A stretch of DNA of 44,835 bases, taken from Candidatus Pacearchaeota archaeon UBA92 (GTDB lineage Archaea > Nanobdellota > Nanobdellia > Pacearchaeales > GW2011-AR1). The position numbers and the translations under genes were made by a program. The stretch lies in the NCBI GenBank assembly GCA_002497285.1, contig DANJ01000001.1, positions 1 to 44,835 of the forward strand, read 5' to 3'. The notes beneath the pieces were generated by a model. It was given only the letters and a program-made list of their open reading frames with translations. It did no database searches and was not told the origin of the DNA. Numbering within the stretch: the stretch's first letter is position 1; each line of letters starts with the position of its first letter. Positions 1 through 7,468 of this stretch are shown here, piece by piece.

Positions 1-93
1 AACCTGTGTTTCCATTTTTATCTCCACGCGAAGCGCGTTGTCGTGCTCCGCAAAGTTTATTTACGTGAGAAAGCTACCACTACAAATGTTGTT

Positions 94-126
94 CAGGGAG
101 CAGCAACTTGCTCTCCCTGTTTTATA
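94..126 (+). terminator. Hairpin followed by T-rich tract
   Basis: CAGGGAG (94-100) pairs with CTCCCTG (113-119) and is followed by TTTTAT and further T-rich sequence. This looks like a terminator for a transcript entering from the left edge, although no gene was recognised there. Positions 88-93 can alternatively pair with 102-107, so the RNA could adopt a competing fold. Confidence 0.4.
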
Positions 127-148
127 TTTATTTTAGTAGAAATAATTA

Positions 149-192
149 CCGCAATTCATTCATTGGCTTGAAAGCCAAGGATTTCTTGCGGA
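149..192. other. Nested inverted repeats, possible structured RNA
   Basis: An outer stem CCGCAA/TTGCGG encloses an inner stem TTGGCTT-GA-AAGCCAA, with unpaired stretches on both sides of the inner hairpin. The element lies just past the 3' end of the RPA-like gene. It could be a 3' UTR structure or a small RNA; no tRNA features are present. Confidence 0.35.
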
Positions 193-197
193 AGGAT

Positions 198-217
198 TAA
201 AAAAAATCTAGATTTTT
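198..217. terminator. A/T-run palindrome, likely terminator of the RPA-like gene
   Basis: The palindrome AAAAATCTAGATTTTT (202-217) lies immediately downstream of the stop codon of the minus-strand RPA-like gene and reads into a U-run on that strand. Oligo-U tracts are the usual archaeal termination signal. Confidence 0.5.
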
Positions 218-1100
218 ATATCTTCGCTTCTAATTCCTTAATGACTTCAACAACGTTCACATCTTCAACATTATTCATGATTAACTCCGGCCTACTAAAG
301 AATTGATTAGTCCTTACATTGCCAATAAAATGCTTTTCCTCACCCAACAAATTAGTCTTCTTGCCCTCAAATTTCTCAAGTTCAAATATTTCCTCATTAG
401 TAAACCCGAGCTTCTTTATATCCTCTCCAAATAAAACTGCTCGGATAGTATCACTCCCATCATCCAAAACCAAATTCAACAATGCCCTCTTTTCTCCAGA
501 CTTTTTATCATCAAAATACTTAGGCTCAAAAATTTGCATAATGATTGCCCTCAATTTAACATCTTGCCCAACCTTTACTTCGCTAATCCTACTTTCCATT
601 ATAGTTCTCTTTTCAACAATATTATCTATTTTTTCCTTACTCTTTTTTATATCCGAAAAAGCAGATAAATGTAAATCTCCATTCCTGACACTTCCATTGC
701 TTATTTCAACAACATCTCCTTCCTTTATCTGTCCCTTCTCAATTAATTCAATATGGTGTGTGTCCCACAAAGCAACCCTTATAGTAGAACTGTCATCAGA
801 AAGAACAAAACTAGCTATCTTTCCCTCTCTCCCATTTTTGTTAAATTCCCTTACAGGAAAAAGGGTTGTAATTTTTCCTAAAACATTTGCTTTCTTCATA
901 CCTTGCAATAATTCTGAAATCTTCATTCTTTCATTATCAAAAACAATTCCTAATTCTGCAGCAACTATTTGTGCAGCACCTTCCTTACTTATCAAACCAG
1001 ACAACTTTGCCCTCTTGGCTTCAATCTTCCTCTCAATCTCTACCCTCTCAACACCAGAAGATCTGGAAATCCTATCAAGAAGTTGTTCATAGTTATCCAT
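216..1100 (-). CDS. RPA-like single-stranded DNA-binding OB-fold protein
   Basis: This 294-aa protein is an archaeal replication protein A-type ssDNA-binding factor acting in replication and repair. Residues about 1-65 form a helical segment that resembles the N-terminal region of euryarchaeal RPAs. Two OB-fold-like modules follow, about 70-155 (ANVLGKI..., with SDDSSTIRVALW as the strand and loop signature) and about 175-270 (KLRAIIM..., LDDGSDTIRAVLF). The repeated DDxSxTIR signature in both modules is the clearest family feature. No C-terminal zinc finger is seen, unlike the longer euryarchaeal RPA large subunits. The gene stands alone, divergent from aEF-1 beta, and a palindromic U-run terminator follows it. 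Confidence 0.85.
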   Translation of the reverse strand: MDNYEQLLDRISRSSGVERVEIERKIEAKRAKLSGLISKEGAAQIVAAELGIVFDNERMKISELLQGMKKANVLGKITTLFPVREFNKNGREGKIASFVLSDDSSTIRVALWDTHHIELIEKGQIKEGDVVEISNGSVRNGDLHLSAFSDIKKSKEKIDNIVEKRTIMESRISEVKVGQDVKLRAIIMQIFEPKYFDDKKSGEKRALLNLVLDDGSDTIRAVLFGEDIKKLGFTNEEIFELEKFEGKKTNLLGEEKHFIGNVRTNQFFSRPELIMNNVEDVNVVEVIKELEAKI

Positions 1101-1186
1101 TCGCTTTTCTAGATAAAGCCATTTAAAAGAATTGCTATACTAAACTGATTGAAAATATTTATAAAGCCCTAATAGTAAACTCTTTC

Positions 1187-1462
1187 ATGTCAAGTCAAGT
1201 AGCAATGATAGTAAAATTAATGCCCTCTTCACCAGACGTGGACCTTAAAGAAATCGAAGGCATTGCAAAAACCACTCTAGAAAGTAATGGCGCTCAAAAT
1301 ATCTCTTTTGAAGAAAAGCCTGTAGCATTTGGACTGAATGCAATATACATAAAATTCGCATGGCCAGAGGAAAAATCAACAGACATGGTAGAATCAGTAT
1401 TATCTGAAATTGAAAACGTTTCCTCTGTTAGCATAGAGGACTACAGAAGGGCTTTCGGATAA
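1187..1462 (+). CDS. ef1b: Translation elongation factor aEF-1 beta
   Basis: This 91-aa protein matches the compact archaeal EF-1 beta, the guanine nucleotide exchange factor that recharges aEF-1 alpha with GTP. The start (VAMIVKLMPSSPDVDLKEIE), the AIYIKFAWPE strand and the terminal SIEDYRRAFG are typical of the family, and the length is normal. A TATA-like ATTTATAAAG at about 1158-1167 lies some 25 nt before the ATG, so the mRNA is probably leaderless. The last 22 bp overlap the convergent membrane-protein gene. Confidence 0.93.
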   Translation: MSSQVAMIVKLMPSSPDVDLKEIEGIAKTTLESNGAQNISFEEKPVAFGLNAIYIKFAWPEEKSTDMVESVLSEIENVSSVSIEDYRRAFG

Positions 1463-1851
1463 AATGCCCAGAAACTTATACTTCCTCCCAAAATACCCAT
1501 AAACAAATCACCTAATGTATCTTCTAATCCTATCTGTAAGTTTGAATTACTAAGAATATCAATCGAAAATTCAAAAAACTCCCAAAATACTGCAACTAAA
1601 GACACTACAGATACAACAAAAACAAACAAAATAAAAAGATTTGTTTTTCCAAGCATTTTATTCTTAAGCATGATTTTACCCATAGCCATAGCACTTAAAG
1701 CAATAGAAGCCCCTCCAAGAAAATGCATTGGAATATCTATCCAAACATATTTTTCATAAAGCCCTATAGGAGCAATAACTAAGTGAATAATGAAAACTAT
1801 TATTGGATACATCATAATCCTTACAAAATCATTAAACGTTAGCTTCATCAA
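1441..1851 (-). CDS. Small polytopic membrane protein, DUF2238/YjdF-like
   Basis: This 136-aa protein has about four TM segments. It carries a conserved-looking DIPMHFLGGASIALSAM segment (about 38-55), an E-F-F-E-F cluster after the third TM, and EDTLGDLFMGILGG near the C-terminus. That combination (H-LGG, E-x-x-E, D-T-x-x-D) resembles YjdF/DUF2238-type proteins, whose function is not established. It converges on and overlaps aEF-1 beta by 22 bp. Confidence 0.65.
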   Translation of the reverse strand: MMKLTFNDFVRIMMYPIIVFIIHLVIAPIGLYEKYVWIDIPMHFLGGASIALSAMAMGKIMLKNKMLGKTNLFILFVFVVSVVSLVAVFWEFFEFSIDILSNSNLQIGLEDTLGDLFMGILGGSISFWAFYPKALL

Positions 1852-1896
1852 AAGACAAACAAATAATTATATAAAAACCCTATTATTCCAATACCT

Positions 1897-2505
1897 ATGA
1901 CTCTAACATCAGAACAAATCAAAGAACTGAAAAAACAGCTTTCGGAACAAATTAAGCACTTACCTCCGGAAGAAAAGACAGAAGCACAAAAACAAATAGA
2001 TGAAATGTCTTCCCAAGCATTAGAAACAATGCTTAAACAACAACAATCCGCTTCATCAATATTCAGAAAAATAGTGAGTAAAGAAATACCTTCTAAAATA
2101 ATAGACGAAAGCCCAGATGCTCTCGCCGTGTTAGAAATACGTCCAATATCTAAAGGACATATAATCGTAATTCCAAAAAAAGCAATAAGTGAAGCAAAAG
2201 ATGTCTCTAAAAAAATTCTCGACTTCTCACAAAAGATAGCAGATAAACTTTCAAAAACCCTAAAAATTGAAAAGATAGAAATTCAATCTTCAAGCCAGCT
2301 TGGAGAAGTAATAATCAATCTAATCCCAATCTATGACAAACCATTGGACATAAATTCACCAAGAATACAAGAAGCAGAAGAAGAACTTGAAAAAATTCAC
2401 ACTAAAATAATTTCATTCAAAGAGATAAAAAAAGAAACAAAAGTCGTTAAAAAACCGGTAAAAAAGAAAATCCATATCTTAAAAATAAAAAGACGAATAC
2501 CATAA
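1897..2505 (+). CDS. HIT-fold protein lacking the histidine triad
   Basis: This 202-aa protein has a helical, charged N-terminus (1-50), a HIT-like core from about residue 53 (SIFRKIVSKEIPSKIIDES, then ISKGHIIVIPKKAI) and a Lys-rich tail. HIT proteins are nucleotide hydrolases or transferases with an HxHxH catalytic motif. Here the matching segment reads GEVIINLIPIY, so the triad histidines are replaced by Ile and Asn and hydrolase activity is unlikely. The N-terminal helical region may bind a partner. A TATA box at about 1867-1875 precedes a leaderless-type start. The C-terminal 19 codons overlap the convergent prepilin peptidase gene. Confidence 0.7.
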   Translation: MTLTSEQIKELKKQLSEQIKHLPPEEKTEAQKQIDEMSSQALETMLKQQQSASSIFRKIVSKEIPSKIIDESPDALAVLEIRPISKGHIIVIPKKAISEAKDVSKKILDFSQKIADKLSKTLKIEKIEIQSSSQLGEVIINLIPIYDKPLDINSPRIQEAEEELEKIHTKIISFKEIKKETKVVKKPVKKKIHILKIKRRIP

Positions 2506-3289
2506 AGGCCATAAGAAAAGAAATAGCAAAGGGCAATCCATCTCTTATTAGGACTTTCTTTCCTATCTTTTTCAAAAGCTGAATTTCATTCTTACTTAAT
2601 CCATCTACCCTATTCTTAATTACACCCTTTCCAGTTTTTATATCTCTAACAATCCAATCTCCCTCTCTCAAATCGCCTGGTTGAGTAAGTTTTATCATGC
2701 ACATCTCATCAACAGTTTTAGCATAAAAATAAAATAAGGGCATTAGCCCTAAAATGAATAGATAAAATCCAAAGAATACGTCTGCCGAATAGAAGAACCA
2801 TATTCCCGCAAAAATTCCTGCAATTAGAAAGCCATACACTAGCAGTTTCTTATTTCCAATCTTCTTTTCAAACGTTTTGGCAAATCCTTTCTTTCCCCTT
2901 ATCAAAAAAGTACTATAAATCAGACTATAAAGAGCCCCAACCATAAAAAGAATAAATATAAACCCGAGGCCTATAAAAAAATAATCCGTATAGCTCTCAA
3001 AGGGTAGAACTGCACCAAGAGCCATTAACAATTTCGCATCTCCGCCCGCAAAAGCCCTGCCATAATAAAACAAAAACCCGAAGCCTATAAAAAATAAAGT
3101 CCCAATCAGTCCATAAACAAAAAACATAGTCTCGTTTTTAGAAATAGAATAAAAAGCCCTATATGCAAGAGCAACTGCAATCAAAGAAAAATTTCCCCAA
3201 TTAGGAATCTCTCTAGTCTTAAAATCGCAAATCGCTGCAAAAATCATCCATACAAAAGCAAGAAAAAAAAGAAAATAATATTCTTCCAT
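2447..3289 (-). CDS. Prepilin peptidase, A24 family
   Basis: This 280-aa integral membrane aspartic protease should cleave class III (type IV prepilin-like) signal peptides at the inner face of the membrane. The first catalytic Asp is in AICDFKTREIPNW (about residues 20-33) and the second in AFAGGDAKLLMALG, the GxGD-type motif; both are present. About seven hydrophobic segments follow the expected topology. The ATG at 3289 overlaps the stop of the preceding small gene (TGATG), indicating translational coupling; a TTG three bases upstream is an alternative start. The substrates are probably the many G-x prepilin-like proteins at 4.4-10.4 kb. The 3' end overlaps the HIT gene by 59 bp. Confidence 0.85.
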   Translation of the reverse strand: MEEYYFLFFLAFVWMIFAAICDFKTREIPNWGNFSLIAVALAYRAFYSISKNETMFFVYGLIGTLFFIGFGFLFYYGRAFAGGDAKLLMALGAVLPFESYTDYFFIGLGFIFILFMVGALYSLIYSTFLIRGKKGFAKTFEKKIGNKKLLVYGFLIAGIFAGIWFFYSADVFFGFYLFILGLMPLFYFYAKTVDEMCMIKLTQPGDLREGDWIVRDIKTGKGVIKNRVDGLSKNEIQLLKKIGKKVLIRDGLPFAISFLMAFMVFVFLFLRYGFSFLPVF

Positions 3290-3414
3290 CAATTCTTCCC
3301 TTCTTTCACTTCTGTGGCTCTGTATTTACCGCCTTTCTTGTAAACACCTTGTCTCCTCTTACGCTTCTTGTCATTCTTATTCTTTCTTCTTTCAGGATAC
3401 CCATAGTCATTCAT
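3289..3414 (-). CDS. 41-aa highly basic small protein
   Basis: The reading frame runs from ATG 3414 to TGA at 3291-3289 and is very rich in Lys, Arg and Asn, with runs such as KKRKRRQG. A TATA-like CTATTTAAAC (3435-3444) sits about 25 nt before the ATG. Its stop overlaps the prepilin peptidase start (TGATG). The composition suggests nucleic acid binding, but I do not recognise the family. Confidence 0.6.
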   Translation of the reverse strand: MNDYGYPERRKNKNDKKRKRRQGVYKKGGKYRATEVKEGKN

Positions 3415-3489
3415 AGAATAAAATAAGAAAACTCCTATTTAAACTTTAATCAATTACCAAATTTACATTTTTTCAACTATCCAAAATAG

Positions 3490-3530
3490 CACCAATTTAT
3501 TTATATAACTTATTTACAATAAGATTGGTG
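3490..3530 (+). promoter_or_regulatory. Promoter with flanking 7-bp inverted repeat
   Basis: CACCAAT (3490-3496) and ATTGGTG (3524-3530) are exact inverted repeats that bracket a TATA-like TTTATATAA. The right arm ends on the probable GTG start of the next reading frame. The arrangement is that expected of an operator, but no regulator is known for it. Confidence 0.35.
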
Positions 3531-3703
3531 TGAAAAGGGTAGTTATTTCGGCTTTAGTGACTTCTGCGATAACTTTAACAAGTTGTATAAATCATCAAAG
3601 AGAATTAGAAAATGCTCTTCAGTGCACTATTAGATTACCTGCATTGTTAATTGATGCAACAAATAAACAAAATAATTACAATTTCACAAACCCTAAGACT
3701 TGA
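3530..3703 (+). pseudogene. Lipoprotein N-terminus, interrupted reading frame
   Basis: The frame opens with GTG and reads KRVVISALVTSAITLTSC, a short signal peptide ending in a lipobox-like LTSC, followed by a hydrophilic part of about 39 residues. It ends at TGA 3701-3703 after 57 residues. The same frame stays open after this TGA through an EF-hand-like segment to TAA at 3803-3805. I therefore read 3530-3805 as one former 91-codon secreted lipoprotein gene broken by a nonsense codon. A real 57-aa lipoprotein remains possible. TGA is used as an ordinary stop elsewhere in the window, so recoding is unlikely. Confidence 0.45.
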
Positions 3704-3709
3704 AAGCAT

Positions 3710-3805
3710 ATGAAAATAACCATTGTCCACTACAACCAAATAGATTCTAATCAGGATTATTTAATAACTCATCAAGAAATGCAAGATTATTTGTCTTCAA
3801 ACTAA
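3710..3805 (+). pseudogene. EF-hand-like fragment in frame with the upstream lipoprotein
   Basis: The 31 residues from ATG 3710 contain DSNQDYLITHQE, which fits a canonical 12-residue EF-hand loop (D1, N3, D5, I8, E12) except for Tyr instead of Gly at position 6. It is in the same frame as the preceding lipoprotein-like segment, with only TGA-AAG-CAT between them. It is probably the C-terminal calcium-binding part of that broken gene; independent expression is less likely because no promoter is visible. Confidence 0.4.
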
Positions 3806-3854
3806 CACAATTACACCTTAATAAAACATATAAATCTCACATCTATCTAAACTC

Positions 3855-4445
3855 ATGAACCAAGATATTACAAAACAAAACGCCCAAGAATTAACAAAAA
3901 CCATTTCTCAGATAGACCATCAAAAAATAGAACAAATAGCAAAACTAATTAAAAACACAATTTACAATTCAGAAACAAAAACCAAAACAGGTAAAAAATT
4001 AATCCTCTGTGGAAATGGTGGTTCAGCCTCTCAAGCAGACCACATGATGGGAGAGTTGATAGGTAGATATAAAGAAGACAGGACTCCATTCCCATGTCTA
4101 AATCTAGCCGCATCCTCGTCTACATCCACTTGCATTTCTAATGACTACGGACAGGAACACATATTCAGAAGAGCCCTTGAAGCACTTGGAGAAAAAGACG
4201 ACATTCTAATCGCATTAACAACATCAGGATACTCAAAAAATGTAAACTCTGCAGTAGAACAAGCAAAGAAAATGGGAATAAAGGTTATTTCATTATTGGG
4301 AAAAGATGGCGGTCCATTGAAAGGACAAGGAGATTACGAAATAATTATCCCAAGCAATTCAACAGCAAGAATTCAGGAATGCCATATCTTCATTCTGCAT
4401 TGCATCTGTGATTACTTAGAAAAATGGGCCTTGGAAAGTAATTAG
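3855..4445 (+). CDS. gmhA: Phosphoheptose isomerase-like SIS-domain protein
   Basis: This 196-aa protein belongs to the GmhA family, which isomerises sedoheptulose 7-phosphate to D-glycero-heptose 7-phosphate for surface glycan precursors. The phosphosugar loop LCGNGGSASQ is at 51-60. H63, E67, Q174 and H182 correspond to the zinc ligands known in bacterial GmhA (H61, E65, Q172, H180). LTTSGYSKNV is the second SIS phosphate-binding motif. Length is normal for the family. No other heptose genes lie nearby, so the substrate is uncertain. The 3' end overlaps the convergent pilin-like gene by 4 bp. Confidence 0.85.
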   Translation: MNQDITKQNAQELTKTISQIDHQKIEQIAKLIKNTIYNSETKTKTGKKLILCGNGGSASQADHMMGELIGRYKEDRTPFPCLNLAASSSTSTCISNDYGQEHIFRRALEALGEKDDILIALTTSGYSKNVNSAVEQAKKMGIKVISLLGKDGGPLKGQGDYEIIIPSNSTARIQECHIFILHCICDYLEKWALESN

Positions 4446-4744
4446 CATACAAAATCAGAACAGCCCAGTTCACAAGTTTCAGTTCCTGTATCCTTGCAAA
4501 CATAACTAAATTCAGAAATTGTCACATTTGCACAACAATAAGCCTTCTTATTTCCATCCAAGCAAGAAGTCAAACAATCTTTCTCAAAATTTTTATACTC
4601 TAAGCTATCTAAAGCACTGCCTGTATCCTTCTTGAAAATTTCGAATCCTTGATTAAGAAATAAAATTAGCCCTATGAGAACAAATACTGCAATTACTAAA
4701 ATAACTATGGTTGAAATGCTTAAATCCAATCCGCCTCTTTTCAT
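4442..4744 (-). CDS. Pilin-like protein with Cys-rich ectodomain
   Basis: This 100-aa protein begins MKRGG with one TM (about 8-32), and the Gly precedes the hydrophobic stretch as in class III signal peptides. Its short ectodomain has eight Cys, including CLTSC, YCC, CELGC and a terminal C, suggesting disulfide stabilisation outside the cell. A TATA-like CTTATATAA (4766-4774) inside the end of the upstream gene lies about 25 nt before ATG 4744, which supports this start over the longer frame. It is the last gene of the pilin-like series. Confidence 0.65.
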   Translation of the reverse strand: MKRGGLDLSISTIVILVIAVFVLIGLILFLNQGFEIFKKDTGSALDSLEYKNFEKDCLTSCLDGNKKAYCCANVTISEFSYVCKDTGTETCELGCSDFVC

Positions 4745-4778
4745 TCTTAAAAAAATCAAAACTTCCTTATATAATTAA

Positions 4779-5225
4779 CTACTGACCTGTTCCGCCTTGT
4801 GCTGGAGGTACAGGAATATCCACGCACTTTCCATCAGTAGGATTCCATTCTTTATTAGGCACAGTACAATACTCTGCATGCTTTATTCCAGTATCTCCAC
4901 ATAAACTACCACAAGAGTTTATACCCAATTCCGAAACAGTGGAAAGTTCATAACAGTTTCCGGAAAACGCAGTTCCTAATTCTCCAATCTTCTGCTCTAC
5001 TTTAACATCCCTCAAAGAAACACAGAAGTCATATACAGATTCCGTCGAACATGCAACTTCACACTTATTCGCAACATCCTTTACATTATTCGCTGGCTTG
5101 ATAAAGGGCAAAACCTTAGTCCATCCAACAGTAAATCCTATTATGACAAAAACCAAAACCAACACTGCAAGAATAATAAGAATTATCGCATTTATTGATA
5201 ACCCCTGTCCCCTTTTATTAAACAT
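4779..5225 (-). CDS. Class III signal peptide pilin-like protein
   Basis: This 148-aa protein starts MFNKRGQGLSINAIILI. The KRG|Q junction followed by a TM of about 22 residues is the classic archaeal prepilin processing site. The ectodomain (about 40-148) has eight or more Cys and a Pro/Gly-rich tail. A TATA box ATTTATAAAC at 5246-5255 and a GAGGA Shine-Dalgarno-like sequence precede the ATG, so this gene has its own promoter. Likely a pilus subunit processed by the A24 peptidase at 2447-3289. Confidence 0.7.
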   Translation of the reverse strand: MFNKRGQGLSINAIILIILAVLVLVFVIIGFTVGWTKVLPFIKPANNVKDVANKCEVACSTESVYDFCVSLRDVKVEQKIGELGTAFSGNCYELSTVSELGINSCGSLCGDTGIKHAEYCTVPNKEWNPTDGKCVDIPVPPAQGGTGQ

Positions 5226-5263
5226 AATCCTCTAAACAGAAAGAGATTTATAAACATTTCCAA

Positions 5264-5839
5264 TTATTTTTTATCAGCAATCTTACCCTTTTTCTTCTTC
5301 AAGTAGGCAAGAATGATTATTAAAATTATTATTCCTGCTAAACCCCATCCACTTGTAATAGTTTCATACATTAATAATAATACATCTCCCGAAACACCAG
5401 AAGGAATAAAATCATAAGGCTCTGCATATAATCTCAAAACAAACCACAAGACCACTAAAACAACTCCTGCTCCAATTCCTCCAAGCCCATCAAATGCAAC
5501 CTTTACCAAAAGAATTCCACCAATTAAAAACGCAAACAAAATCACCCAAATTCCAATTTCAGAACCAAAATAAGAATAGAAAACATCCGTCTGTGCAATT
5601 GAAAATGCGATAATCAAAGAAATAATTCCAGAAATCGCCATCATCGTCCCCCTATTCTCTTTAATACTTTCAACCCTGCCTAAAGACAAAACCATAATTG
5701 CAAAGAAAAGAAGAAAAATAATCGCAAACCTCAGCCACGGATTATTAGCTAAATCTTCAAAGATAAATCGTGCATCTTGTGCAGCTACAGTTGGAACTAA
5801 CATCATTCCCAAAATAACTGACAAACTGATTTTTCTCAT
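5264..5839 (-). CDS. Secreted-signal polytopic membrane protein of the pilus locus
   Basis: This 191-aa protein has a cleavable-looking signal (MRKISLSVILG..., ending VAAQ) and then four to five TM segments ending in a basic tail. The segment LRFAIIFLLFFAIMVLSLGRV followed by a polar loop and a second TM resembles the repeat unit of the three membrane proteins at 16955-18587, so it may be a distant member of that family. ATG 5839 directly follows the upstream stop (TAAGATG); an in-frame ATG at 5857 would overlap that gene. Function unknown. Confidence 0.6.
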   Translation of the reverse strand: MRKISLSVILGMMLVPTVAAQDARFIFEDLANNPWLRFAIIFLLFFAIMVLSLGRVESIKENRGTMMAISGIISLIIAFSIAQTDVFYSYFGSEIGIWVILFAFLIGGILLVKVAFDGLGGIGAGVVLVVLWFVLRLYAEPYDFIPSGVSGDVLLLMYETITSGWGLAGIIILIIILAYLKKKKGKIADKK

Positions 5840-5840
5840 C

Positions 5841-6689
5841 TTAAATCTGCTGGACATTTGTCTGTGCCCGTGCCTTTTTCCTGAATTGCCAATAGAAAGC
5901 GATTATTGCAATAAGGATATACCTTGGCCAGGTGTCAATGCCAAAATAACTGTTCACAAACAATATATCAAGGATCTCTCTCATTCCAGAGACAAATTCG
6001 GCGATGTTGGGCAATGCCAGGATTAATGATATCAGGCCCAAAAGCTTTCCGACTAGCCCTTTCTTAAAGAATAAAAGGGCAGCTATCACTAATAAGGCAA
6101 ATCCTGTAATAACAACACCAAGAGTTTCAAAATAAACTTCCAGCAGGTAGATTCCTGCAGTAACTATCGCGAACAGAAGGAATTTGACTACAACAGACCC
6201 TCTCCTGACAGTAGAATATCCAGTTTTACCAGTCCATTTGGCTGCCTGCCCTGCCCCGCTAACCATATCACCATAACTCAACAAATCTTCTCTCTTTCTT
6301 CCGATGAACAAATAGTAAAGAAGAAGTATGGCTAAGGCTGATGATCTGGCTATCCAATAGCTTACCATAAAATCTTCAAATAAAGAGATTGGAAGATATG
6401 ACAATGCAAGTATAAGGGATCCTACACCGACAAGTATCTTGTTCAGCATGCTGTTGGAAAATAAGAAAATAAATCCCACAACTGCCAGAAGTGCTGATGA
6501 AACATACCAATAATCATTTACCTTATAAAGATCAAGGGACACTAAGAGGACAAAGAGGACAAACAAAAGCGAGGCCTTGAGCCAGTGTTTTTTGACCTGT
6601 TGTGTCCCTGTTGCATAGCCGGTCTGAACACCACTTTTAGTGCCACGAAGAATAGGGCTGTCCTCCGTTGTGGGCCTGAAGAAGCTCAT
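5841..6689 (-). CDS. Polytopic membrane protein of the pilus locus
   Basis: This 282-aa protein has a polar N-terminus of about 35 residues, seven to eight TM segments, and a basic cytoplasmic-looking loop in the middle (GRKREDLLSYGDMVSG). No family was recognised. A TATA-like TTTATATATC at about 6731-6741 and a GAGGGA Shine-Dalgarno-like sequence precede the ATG. Its coding sequence looks visibly richer in G+C, with more balanced codon use, than the A-rich genes on both sides, hinting at a different origin or expression level. Confidence 0.6.
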   Translation of the reverse strand: MSFFRPTTEDSPILRGTKSGVQTGYATGTQQVKKHWLKASLLFVLFVLLVSLDLYKVNDYWYVSSALLAVVGFIFLFSNSMLNKILVGVGSLILALSYLPISLFEDFMVSYWIARSSALAILLLYYLFIGRKREDLLSYGDMVSGAGQAAKWTGKTGYSTVRRGSVVVKFLLFAIVTAGIYLLEVYFETLGVVITGFALLVIAALLFFKKGLVGKLLGLISLILALPNIAEFVSGMREILDILFVNSYFGIDTWPRYILIAIIAFYWQFRKKARAQTNVQQI

Positions 6690-6746
6690 TATCTATTCCC
6701 TCTTTTATTCATTCCAAAAAAAACCTATCCTGATATATAAATATTC

Positions 6747-7031
6747 CTAACCTACAGAAGTTGGAACTCTTCTTACCTTGATTTCAACCACTTCTTCTCC
6801 AAATCCAAAAAATCCAGAACTTGTCTTTGTTATAATCGGAACTGAATCTCCTATTCCAGAGAAACCAAAATTCTTAACCTCTATATTCAACTCCCTAACA
6901 GCACTATATCCCCTCACAACATCATCCTTACCTCGAGCATTATACAACATAAGAACAAGAAGTGCGAAAATAAACAATGCAATTACAGCAACAACAAATA
7001 TCGTAACAGGAATATTTCCTCTCTTTAACAT
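6747..7031 (-). CDS. Small pilin-like single-TM protein
   Basis: This 94-aa protein begins MLKRG|NIPVTIFVVAV, giving a short basic leader, a Gly at the expected -1 position and a TM of about 22 residues. The rest is a short beta-rich ectodomain without Cys. It overlaps the upstream gene by 7 bp, so it is translated in series with it. Likely a minor pilin or pseudopilin. Confidence 0.65.
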   Translation of the reverse strand: MLKRGNIPVTIFVVAVIALFIFALLVLMLYNARGKDDVVRGYSAVRELNIEVKNFGFSGIGDSVPIITKTSSGFFGFGEEVVEIKVRRVPTSVG

Positions 7032-7468
7032 TTTAACCTCGCCTTCTTTTCATCAGTTAAAGAAACAGAAACCTCTCCTAACTTTGTTTCACCTATAACT
7101 CCAGAGTTTCTTTGAGCAACAAGATTTTCCAGAATGAAAAAATTACAATTAACCCCTGAATCAGAAAACTCAGTCAATCTCGGCCCTAGTGGAATAGTTA
7201 CTAAATTATATTCTCCACTTATAATATTATCTTTAATTGGACTCGCATCAGGTAATTCCTTGTAGTTCAACATCGCGAAAAGCATCTGTTGCGTTCCTAT
7301 AATTCCCTTCCCTTCATCTACTTTTATACCAAAACTTGTGCCTTCAAGACTCTTGCCTACAGAAATAAAAGAGCTCGCATAAATAAACACAAAAGTAATT
7401 ATCAATATTGCAATTGTAGCAACTATCCAAGTTGCAGTCTCTCCAATTTGTCCTCTCTTAAAGTGCAT
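7025..7468 (-). CDS. Class III signal peptide pilin-like protein
   Basis: This 147-aa protein begins MHFKRG|QIGETATWIVATIAI. The KRG|Q site and following TM match archaeal class III signal peptides. The ectodomain (about 35-147) has two Cys (NCNFF and the C-terminal residue) that could form a disulfide. It overlaps the preceding gene by 11 bp and the following one by 7 bp, so it belongs to one tightly packed transcription unit. Confidence 0.7.
   Translation of the reverse strand: MHFKRGQIGETATWIVATIAILIITFVFIYASSFISVGKSLEGTSFGIKVDEGKGIIGTQQMLFAMLNYKELPDASPIKDNIISGEYNLVTIPLGPRLTEFSDSGVNCNFFILENLVAQRNSGVIGETKLGEVSVSLTDEKKARLKC

Noticed and set aside
1..15. Possible start of a minus-strand gene (ATG at 15-13, with GGAG upstream)
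   Set aside because: Only five codons are inside the window, so no product can be supported.
88..119. Pseudoknot between two overlapping stems
   Set aside because: The first connecting loop would have zero nucleotides, which is sterically unlikely; a simple terminator hairpin explains the sequence.
319..1092. Long open frame opposite the RPA-like gene
   Set aside because: It is antisense to a well-supported gene, Ser/Leu/Ile-rich as expected from a reversed Lys/Glu-rich frame.
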